Of a DNA stretch of 6,443 nucleotides, positions 1 through 5,418 are shown one piece after another. The stretch lies in NCBI GenBank assembly GCA_016934605.1, contig JAFGSO010000513.1, positions 1 to 6,443 on the forward strand, given 5' to 3'. Both the position numbers and the translations under genes were made by a program. The number at the start of each line of letters is the position of its first letter. Within the stretch, counting starts at the first letter, position 1. The notes beneath the pieces are model-generated. The model was not told the DNA's origin. It was given only the letters and a program-made list of their open reading frames with translations, and searched no databases. Source of the stretch: Calditrichota bacterium. GTDB lineage: Bacteria > Calditrichota > Calditrichia > RBG-13-44-9.

Positions 1-1752
1 AATGCAGGGAAATTTATGATCAGAGTATCCAGAACCATCGGAAGCGCATTCTTTATTAAACACTATATCATAATCATCACCAGAGGCACTAATTTTTGAG
101 TAGTAGATTTTGCCCTCCTCCTCCCAGGCAGTGTGCAGAAAATGCTGTTCATCTGAAATCATCGAAGGATTTAACGATGCATCGTTCGTTTCTGGAATAG
201 TCCATGCCTCTCCAAAAGAGACTTCTGACCGCTCATAAGAGATCAATTTCAGATCATATGTCCAAAAGCCCCAGTTTTGGTCTCTCCACAGGATGTAATA
301 ATATCCTCCTGTATAATCCACAGTCGGTGTCACATCATAAATTTCATACGGGAATAATTCCAGTTCATTGGTCTGCGTCCATGTTCCATCTGATCGGCGA
401 ATTGTTACTTCAATTAAATTTCCATACTGCCATACCACACAAATCTCGCCTTCTGGACCGAGACAAATGGAAGGGGACATATGTTCCGGATAACCTCCAC
501 TGAGCTTTATTTCCGGTGTCCACACCGCACCACCATCGCCTGAATAAGTGTAATAAATATGGTTATTATCCTCATAAACCATGTGCAATTTGACACCATC
601 ATAGACTATCTTTCGCTGGGAGTTGGTTGCCATAGCTACTGCGACATCGGTTGCCAAATGTCCTTTATATTTGGCCATGGCAATAGCATCTTGAGACTGG
701 AAAACCACGGCAGTTTGAGTTTGATTGGCGTTTTGGAATTGAACATTCGTACCACCCCAGCCCTGAAAATACCAGGTGATGTTTTGCCCGTGGAATGGGA
801 TTACTGGTTCCTGCTCGGCGCGAACGGAGTAGTGGGGATTATCCCAATAGGGTGGATTACCTTGATTCAAAAACACGCCTTTATGATCAGAATCCAAGCT
901 AATTTCAAATGGTGAATCATAAGCTAAGAAGGGAGCATTCATCCCTCGATTGCGAAGACCATATGCTGTATGATTAAAATCAATAAGCCACGGATTCTTA
1001 AAATTGATTTGTTCCTGATCATTGTTACCTGCAGAAATTAAATTTGCTCTGAGCACAGCTTCAAATGGTTCATTAAAATATGCGGTTATAAATAAATTAT
1101 CTGGAATCACATCAAATTCGTTTTTAATCAATATTAATCCATCATCTAATTCATTCCAGTAATGATATTTTATCTCCTGGTTGTCTTTTGGTACGAATTC
1201 AGGATATGCACCCAAGATGAGATCATGAGCAAAAAATACATCGTTGAATATATGGGGTACCGGATAATACTCCCAGTTACTATCATTTTCGTATCGTCCA
1301 ATATTTTCATTTATTGACTCATCGTCATAACCATCAACTTGATCTACCTCAACCAATGTAGATATTTCCAGCATATTAATTAATTTTTTTAAATCCGGTC
1401 GGTAACCAAAATTTGGATATAACCATCCTCCAGGTCCCAAATTTCTTAACATCTGTTTGATATCACGAGAAGTGAGAGACGACTGAGTATAATGTCTATT
1501 TATCCCTTGTAAAATTGCAGCGACTCCCGCTACCATCGGAGTAGCTCCAGAAGTTCCGCCAAATGTACCCGTATAATACTCATTAACACCATCACCTGGA
1601 TATTTATTACCATATCCAGTAGTAACAATGTTTCGCCCCCATCCATTTGCATCGATTCTCTCACCATAATTAGACTCGCCAGCTACCAATGAGCCATCCT
1701 CAGTTTTTGCAGCAACCATTATCGCACCTTTATAATCAACAGGCATTAGATT
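1..1752 (-). pseudogene. 3' part of a broken subtilase gene: Ser-containing catalytic half, linker and BNR-like propeller; runs off left edge
   Basis: This frame stays open from the TAA at 1755-1753 to the window edge and is in the same frame as the upstream fragment, so it is the rest of one protease gene and not a new gene. It begins with the usual subtilase strand GAIMVAA and carries the nucleophile motif GTSGATPMVAG, with Ser as residue 279 of the whole frame (codon 1551-1549). A linker follows, then a module with NITWYFQGW and AKYKGHLATD, a type I associate with secreted FCB-group proteins. From about 630 leftwards there are repeated blade-like blocks (LHMVYEDNNHIYYTYS, ICVVWQYGN, YYILWRDQN, FLHTAWEEEGKIYYS). 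One includes a sialidase-type Asp box, SGDGGAVW (543-520). The C-terminus, where a sorting signal might sit, lies outside the window. An ATG at 1746 has no ribosome binding site, so separate translation is unlikely. GC looks higher in the propeller part than in the catalytic part. Confidence 0.8.
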
Positions 1753-1755
1753 TTA
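1753..1755 (-). other. In-frame TAA interrupting the subtilase frame
   Basis: The minus-strand codons run GAT CCT CTT TAA AAT CTA ATG CCT, and subtilase homology continues on both sides in one frame (AGNGDTFLDPL, stop, NLMPVDYKGAIMVAA). No shift is needed to reconnect the halves, so a single substitution from CAA, GAA or AAA is the simplest origin. A sequencing or assembly error is the alternative. Confidence 0.85.
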
Positions 1756-2385
1756 AAGAGGATCTAAGAATGTATCTCCATTACCTGCAACTTCTATTAC
1801 AACAAATCCCTCATCCACCGCTGTTTTAATTGCATCACGATTATAAACATTTGAAGGATAATCACATGGTAAAAATTCAGCTGGCATTTCATTATATGGA
1901 GTGTTATTATGATTTCCCGAAACTTGAATTTCAATTACTATTATATCCCCAGGTCCTCCACCATTTGATAGTAACCAGGTTTTTGCAGCATATATCTCAG
2001 AGGTAAGATCATCATCTTGTCCCGCTGCAATGATATGTACTTGTGCATTAGAAGCAAGCCCTGTTATGCCAAAACCATTATCTTGAGCAACCATAATGCC
2101 AGCCGTTGATGTGGCGTGGTGCCCAAACTGCGAATAGGCACCACTTACCTTCCCAGAAAGATCTCTATGATCATGATTACCTCCGGAACCCTCAATAAGA
2201 ACAATTTTCACACCATCACCTCTTCCCCCCTGAAATTGCCAAGCATACTGAGCATTCATTCCGTAGGGCGGGGGTCCCAAGTAAGTTTGCTCAGATGTAA
2301 AATCAGGGATCTCAGAGCCTAAAATTAGGGAAGGAACAATCAAATTTAGCGATATGAGAATATAACAAATTCTATTAAATTTCAT
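1753..2385 (-). CDS. Secreted subtilisin-family (S8) serine protease, N-terminal fragment ending at an in-frame stop
   Basis: The 210-residue product has a signal peptide: K2 and R5, then a hydrophobic stretch to about L22, with likely cleavage after G23-S24. It then enters an S8 peptidase domain. The His region is GHHATSTAG (H90 takes the place of His in HGTH), followed by GITGLASNAQ. The oxyanion-hole region is AGNGDTFLDP (N202), preceded by GDIIVIEIQ, as in the subtilase subgroup with a VEAAGNG motif. The Asp region reads IVLIEGSGGNHDHRDL (61-76), where family members normally have an Asp two or so residues before the Glu; here it is Leu63, so the catalytic Asp may be lost. The frame ends at TAA 1755-1753, but the missing half of the catalytic domain follows in the same frame down to position 1. 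As it stands the fragment lacks the Ser nucleophile and could not be an active protease. The start is supported by AAGGAG 7 nt upstream. It lies 29 bp downstream of the lipoprotein gene, probably in one operon. Confidence 0.85.
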   Translation of the reverse strand: MKFNRICYILISLNLIVPSLILGSEIPDFTSEQTYLGPPPYGMNAQYAWQFQGGRGDGVKIVLIEGSGGNHDHRDLSGKVSGAYSQFGHHATSTAGIMVAQDNGFGITGLASNAQVHIIAAGQDDDLTSEIYAAKTWLLSNGGGPGDIIVIEIQVSGNHNNTPYNEMPAEFLPCDYPSNVYNRDAIKTAVDEGFVVIEVAGNGDTFLDPL

Positions 2386-2392
2386 GATATAA

Positions 2393-2398
2393 CTCCTT
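2393..2398 (-). promoter_or_regulatory. Ribosome binding site of the subtilase gene
   Basis: AAGGAG on the minus strand lies 7 nt before the ATG at 2385-2383, in the 29 bp gap after the lipoprotein stop. It fixes the start codon and shows that the gene was built to be translated on its own from the shared message. Confidence 0.8.
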
Positions 2399-2414
2399 CA
2401 TCGTATTTTTTTAA

Positions 2415-3782
2415 TTAGTTTAACCTTGTGACCACCATAACAGCATCTGCTCCTTTCCTGCCCACTATAGCCACCAGATCATTCGTTACTGCCAGCCCTT
2501 CCCATTTGCCGTTCTGCAGCCACAATTGGGGATATTCCCGCCAGCTCACGCCGTTGAAATGCAGAGCAATCCCGAAGTCACCTACCACCCAGATATCATT
2601 GTCATCATTGCCCCGGATCCGATTGGTGAAAATAGTTGGTAAATCAGGTAGGCGATTCCAGGTACCATTGGTACGGCAATAAACGCCACTCCCGCACAGG
2701 TAGACTTTTCGTAACGATTTGAACCATACACTGTGAATCAAATTATACACGGACAGAAATTCTCTGGAAACACCTGCCGGAGAAATATTTAACAGCAGGG
2801 GAACGTTCCAGGTATACTTGGTAGATGCTGGAGCAAGAATGATCTGTTTACCGGTTTGCGGATCAGTCATCCCCCAGATATCCTGAATGGGCAGATCTGT
2901 TCCACTCTCCAGCTTCTGCCAATTGCTGCCGTGATCAGGTGAATAGGCAATATTGCCTTTATTTCCAACAACATATAGTTCCCCATCCGGGGTGCCCCAA
3001 ATTTTGTTAATGCCTATGCCAGAAAAAATAGAAACAGCAATATCTGCATTTTCAAAATATTTACCATTCCAATGCACAGAATTACTGAACCATATATCAT
3101 TTTCATTTTGTGCGTAAACCCAACTTAAAGGTGATACAATAGGACTTCCGTTATAAATATAAGGTATTCGTAAAGACTCCAACTCCACACCCCCACCGGT
3201 CTCCAGGGTAATATGCACTGCATTATAAGGCAACCAGGGCTTGGCACTGTCGGCATAAATCTCACCCACGGCCCAGGCTTCAAACTTGGAGACGATGGCA
3301 ATATCGTATAACGCACCGCTTCCAAAGGGGCTGGGAAACTCAATAATTTCCCACTGAAAATCATGACTGGTGGTGTCCATTGTGGTAGCGGTCAGTTCTT
3401 CAATCACCATGATATGGCCTCTTCTGCTAATCACAGTTTGATAATTGTATTCATGAGCCGGAAGAAGCCCTTCATCATATACCAGCGTATCCGATTTCAC
3501 CGGGAACATCCGGAAAACAGCGGAATCATTTCGCAGCAGGATCAATGAATCCTCTGGTGTGGTTTTCCCGGTCTCGATCTGCAGCCAGGCTTCGGTGACG
3601 GCGACATCCTGCAGGGTCACATTCAGGACGGGTCTCTTATCTTCAACGGGAGTGGTTTGCTTTTCACAGGTAATTAAGAAATAAGAAAAAAGAAAAAAGA
3701 AAAAATCCGCCGAAGGTCGGATCCGCCAGCTGGCGGAGAAAAAAGGTAAATGCCTTAGTTTTTTTGTTGAAGCAGAAAACAT
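2415..3782 (-). CDS. Putative lipoprotein: Fn3-like N-terminal domain plus beta-propeller (Ycf48/glucosyltransferase-like repeats)
   Basis: From the chosen ATG the product is 455 residues. It has a basic N-terminus, a hydrophobic run DFFFFLFSYFLIT (26-38) and Cys39 in a weak lipobox (LITC; Thr at -1 is unusual), so it is probably a lipid-anchored envelope protein. Residues of about 50-125 (VTLQDVAVTEAWLQIE to LPAHEYNYQ) look like a fibronectin type III-like beta sandwich. The remainder has repeating propeller strands: IAIVSKFEAWAVG, INKIWGTPDGELYVVGNKG, IHSVWFKSLRKVYLCGSG, DNDIWVVGDFGIALHFNG. Similar proteins in FCB genomes are often mislabelled glucosyl transferase; I see no enzyme active site. 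The ATG at 3782 is preferred to an in-frame TTG at 3794 because GGGAG lies 5 nt before the ATG and the TTG overlaps it. Residues of about 14-26 come from an inserted palindromic repeat that breaks up the signal peptide. It is the first gene of a probable operon with the subtilase. Confidence 0.8.
   Translation of the reverse strand: MFSASTKKLRHLPFFSASWRIRPSADFFFFLFSYFLITCEKQTTPVEDKRPVLNVTLQDVAVTEAWLQIETGKTTPEDSLILLRNDSAVFRMFPVKSDTLVYDEGLLPAHEYNYQTVISRRGHIMVIEELTATTMDTTSHDFQWEIIEFPSPFGSGALYDIAIVSKFEAWAVGEIYADSAKPWLPYNAVHITLETGGGVELESLRIPYIYNGSPIVSPLSWVYAQNENDIWFSNSVHWNGKYFENADIAVSIFSGIGINKIWGTPDGELYVVGNKGNIAYSPDHGSNWQKLESGTDLPIQDIWGMTDPQTGKQIILAPASTKYTWNVPLLLNISPAGVSREFLSVYNLIHSVWFKSLRKVYLCGSGVYCRTNGTWNRLPDLPTIFTNRIRGNDDNDIWVVGDFGIALHFNGVSWREYPQLWLQNGKWEGLAVTNDLVAIVGRKGADAVMVVTRLN
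3684..3705 (-). repeat. Heptanucleotide repeat (TTTTTTC)x3 in the lipoprotein signal-peptide region
   Basis: On the minus strand three TTTTTTC units follow each other, with a degenerate fourth (TTATTTC). They encode the Phe/Leu-rich core of the lipoprotein signal peptide. The unit is 7 nt, so a gain or loss of one copy would shift the reading frame. This makes the tract a possible slippage site, although three units is short for phase variation. Confidence 0.7.
3706..3737 (-). repeat. Palindromic repeat element inserted in frame in the lipoprotein gene
   Basis: The 32 bp consist of TCCGCCAGCTGGCGGA, a perfect palindrome, followed by TCCGACCTTCGGCGGA, a second hairpin. It shares the core GATCCGAC(C/A)TTCGGCG with 5311-5326 downstream of the regulator gene, which marks it as a dispersed repeat. 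It is translated as part of SASWRIRPSAD between the basic and the hydrophobic parts of the signal peptide, a sequence that does not belong in a lipoprotein leader. Confidence 0.7.
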
Positions 3783-3787
3783 AATGG

Positions 3788-3792
3788 CTCCC
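3788..3792 (-). promoter_or_regulatory. Ribosome binding site of the lipoprotein gene (decides the start)
   Basis: GGGAG on the minus strand ends 5 nt before the ATG at 3782-3780. It favours this start over the TTG at 3794, which would place the start codon against the binding site itself. Confidence 0.6.
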
Positions 3793-3823
3793 AATTATAT
3801 TGTTCAGTGATAATATAAGAAAA

Positions 3824-3838
3824 TTCTCCGGCGGAGAA
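3824..3838. repeat. Small palindrome TTCTCCG-G-CGGAGAA upstream of the lipoprotein gene
   Basis: A perfect 7-bp inverted repeat around a single central base, 42-56 bp before the lipoprotein start. Read on the minus strand it begins with TTCTCCGCC, the same nine bases that open the palindromic element inside that gene. It is therefore probably a short relative of the same repeat family; a role as a 5' leader hairpin is possible. Confidence 0.5.
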
Positions 3839-3952
3839 TGGCAATGGAGAGAAAAATGACACGATAAACGGAACATTTGACACAATTCCTTTTGGTTATG
3901 TTGACGGAATCTGTCCTTTTAACCGTTCGCGAATACAGCCTGCATGAGTTAC

Positions 3953-3973
3953 TTTGAATCTATCCAATTCAAA
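3953..3973. promoter_or_regulatory. Perfect dyad TTTGAAT-N7-ATTCAAA, possible operator
   Basis: Two 7-bp arms with 14 bp between arm centres lie about 120 bp before the regulator start, in the shared divergent region. The size suits a dimeric DNA-binding protein. No known operator is recognised, and AT-rich dyads of this size also occur by chance. Confidence 0.3.
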
Positions 3974-4078
3974 CATATTTGTCAAGAGAATGATTCCGGA
4001 AAAAATGATCTAACAAAATGGCGTTTCACAAATCCGTCTAAAGAAAAATCCGGCCGGTACCGATGATATCAGTGCAAT

Positions 4079-4084
4079 AAGGAG
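4079..4084 (+). promoter_or_regulatory. Ribosome binding site of the regulator gene
   Basis: AAGGAG lies 9 nt before the ATG at 4094 and supports that start. The receiver domain then begins at residue 6 or 7, as expected. Confidence 0.8.
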
Positions 4085-4093
4085 AATTCTGAA

Positions 4094-5188
4094 ATGGCGC
4101 TACTGCAGAAACGGGTTTTGATAGTCGATGACGAGGAAGATCTGACCTGGACATTAAGTAAAAAACTGTCTAAAGACAGCGACAAATTCCAGCTTCTCAC
4201 GGTGAATTCAGGAGTTGAAGCCATTGAGGCCATGAATCAGCTGCCGGTGGACCTGGTGATTACCGACGTCCGCATGCCGGAAGTGTCCGGACTGGAACTG
4301 CTGGTACAGATCAAGGACCGCTATCCCCAGACCAAAGTGATTATCATGACTGCCTATGGCTCGGATGATGTGAAAAACGAAGCGAATCAGCGGGGCTGTT
4401 TCCGCTATGTTGAAAAACCGTTCGAAATAAATGAACTGAGAAAACTGATACTGGAAGCCCTGAGTGAGGATAAAGGTTTCAAAGGAAGTGTGGCGGATTT
4501 TCATTTAAGCGATATCATTCAGTTGAACTGCCTGGGGCGGCTCACCTCAGCTCTGGAAGTGAAACATGAACATGAAACCGGCCAGATATACTTTGATAAC
4601 GGCAATATAGTCCACTGTGAAACCGACCGCCTGAGCGGTGAGAATGCCTTCTACCATATCATGTCCTGGCAGGGGGGAGAATTTACGGTAAAACGCAATG
4701 TGAAATCCCCCCATGAAACCATCGATAAGGGATGGCAGAGTCTGCTGCTGGAAGCCATGCAGCAGGTGGATGAGCATTCGGACAAAGTGCTGGAACAGAA
4801 AGAGAAGGAGAAGAGAAGACGGATACGCTCCATCCACCTGCAACTGGAACCCGTTCTGAAAACAGAAGGAACCGATTTTATTCTGCTTCATAATTCAGCC
4901 GGTTTTCCGGTAACTTTTATGCCGTCGGACGAAAATGGCAAACTGGAGGCGACAGAACTGGGTAATCATCTGTCAACTTTTCTGGGAGAAGTGGGAAAAC
5001 TGCAAAAAAATCTGCAGACCACTCCGGCACAGTTTCTGGAATGTCAGTTTGGGAATATGATTCTGGTTTCCAGCAAGGTACCCGATAAGGATGTCTGGCT
5101 GACAATTCTGGGTAAAACTTCGGTAAATATCGGACTGCTACGCCTTGAAATTCGGAAATCGATCAAAAAGATCGTTCCGTTCCTGTGA
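4094..5188 (+). CDS. Response regulator: receiver - DUF4388 (PATAN) - roadblock/LC7
   Basis: A 364-residue soluble signalling protein with three domains. Residues 6-123 are a CheY-like receiver with the full active site: acidic pair D12/D13, phospho-acceptor D58 (VITDVRMP), T86 (IIMTAYG) and K108 (VEKPF). Residues of about 129-225 match DUF4388/PATAN (GSVADFHLSDIIQL, GQIYFDNGNIVHC, GEFTV), the domain of the cyanobacterial regulator PatA. A charged helix (230-246, EQKEKEKRRR) links to a roadblock/LC7 domain of about 248-355, with FILLHNSAGFPV, GNMILVSSKV and a final SVNIGLLRLEIRKSIKKI as in MglB-type proteins. There is no DNA-binding domain. Roadblock proteins of the MglB family act on small Ras-like GTPases, so a role in polarity, motility or another GTPase pathway, switched by phosphorylation, is the best inference; its kinase and GTPase are not in the window. 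The gene stands alone, divergent from the lipoprotein gene. Its last 30 codons occur again at 6202-6291. Confidence 0.92.
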   Translation: MALLQKRVLIVDDEEDLTWTLSKKLSKDSDKFQLLTVNSGVEAIEAMNQLPVDLVITDVRMPEVSGLELLVQIKDRYPQTKVIIMTAYGSDDVKNEANQRGCFRYVEKPFEINELRKLILEALSEDKGFKGSVADFHLSDIIQLNCLGRLTSALEVKHEHETGQIYFDNGNIVHCETDRLSGENAFYHIMSWQGGEFTVKRNVKSPHETIDKGWQSLLLEAMQQVDEHSDKVLEQKEKEKRRRIRSIHLQLEPVLKTEGTDFILLHNSAGFPVTFMPSDENGKLEATELGNHLSTFLGEVGKLQKNLQTTPAQFLECQFGNMILVSSKVPDKDVWLTILGKTSVNIGLLRLEIRKSIKKIVPFL

Positions 5189-5221
5189 TTTCAGCAGTCC
5201 GGTCTTTTAACCCGGAAAATT
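5099..5221 (+). repeat. Direct repeat, copy 1: 3' end of regulator gene and downstream sequence
   Basis: This segment recurs at 6202-6324 with a constant offset of 1103 bp and no indels. The first 54 nt differ at about 14 positions. The next 39 nt, covering the last 12 codons and 3 nt beyond, are identical, and most of the following ~30 nt match as well. Downstream of the stop both copies keep CCGGTCTTTTAACCCGG, a weak hairpin without a T-tract. Confidence 0.85.
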
Positions 5222-5240
5222 CATATCGCATAACCATCAA

Positions 5241-5331
5241 GATCACGCCGGTGGGCGGATTAGTCAGCCAAAAGGTCACGCCGGATGGTGGATCTGCCTA
5301 TCGGCTGACTGATCCGACATTCGGCGTGACC
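5241..5331. repeat. Cluster of three related ~29-bp palindromic repeat copies
   Basis: Three related segments share a GTCACGCCG-like start and a GTCAGCC-like end: 5241-5269 (plus), 5274-5308 (plus, with extra bases) and 5303-5331 (minus). The inverted pair 5274-5294 / 5311-5331 matches at 18 of 21 positions with a 16-nt loop and a perfect 10-bp outer stem (GGTCACGCCG). The pair 5241-5269 / 5303-5331 matches at 23 of 29. Alternative hairpins are therefore possible. The core GATCCGAC(A/C)TTCGGCG is shared with the element inside the lipoprotein gene. A short ACACGAAGGCACGAAG motif follows at 5341-5356. A plus-strand frame through this region from 5185 only translates the repeats and is not considered a gene. 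Confidence 0.75.
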
Positions 5332-5418
5332 TACCGGCTGACACGAAGGCACGAAGATCTAATTATAAATGAATTAAAAAGCAGTTGTTGTTCTAACCTG
5401 GTCAATTCACAAACTTAA

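Larger units (their letters stand above)
3684..3737 (-). terminator. Terminator-like hairpin plus T-tract inside the lipoprotein reading frame
   Basis: Read on the minus strand, a perfect 16-nt palindrome (3737-3722) and a second GC hairpin (3721-3706, CCGA-CCT-TCGG core) are followed directly by the T-rich heptamers. This is the form of a rho-independent terminator, but it lies about 45-100 nt inside the coding region. If it works it would attenuate the lipoprotein-subtilase message; translation of the leader by ribosomes could suppress it. The structure is seen, the function is inferred. Confidence 0.4.
3795..4078. other. Divergent intergenic region between lipoprotein and regulator genes
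   Basis: About 0.3 kb with no credible coding frame. It must hold the promoters for both directions, but I found no well-spaced -35/-10 pair on either strand. TATAAT (minus, 3799-3794) is too close to the lipoprotein ribosome binding site, and TTGACG (3901-3906) and TTGTCA (3980-3985) have no good -10 partner. It contains two small dyads listed separately and the self-complementary octamer TTCCGGAA near 3994. Confidence 0.5.

Noticed and set aside
204..503. Plus-strand frame of 99 residues
   Set aside because: Antisense to the same subtilase region, with no recognisable domain.
559..915. Plus-strand frame of 118 residues
   Set aside because: It is antisense to the subtilase propeller region, whose minus-strand frame has clear family motifs.
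1741..1765. TTTAAAA heptamer near the subtilase stop as a programmed -1 frameshift site
   Set aside because: The gene frame reads CTT TAA AAT, not T TTA AAA, and homology resumes in the same frame after the stop, so a shift would not help.
3664..3885. Minus-strand frame of 73 residues overlapping the lipoprotein start
   Set aside because: It is in another frame over the repeat and T-tract; its hydrophobic appearance comes from the TTTTTTC repeats. The longer frame continues into a domain-rich protein.
5201..5215. Intrinsic terminator after the regulator gene
   Set aside because: CCGGTCTTTTAACCCGG gives only a 4-5 bp stem and there is no T-tract after it on either strand.
5185..5418. Plus-strand frame of 77 residues right after the regulator gene
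   Set aside because: It begins at a GTG overlapping the regulator stop and consists of translated palindromic repeats; no family is recognised.
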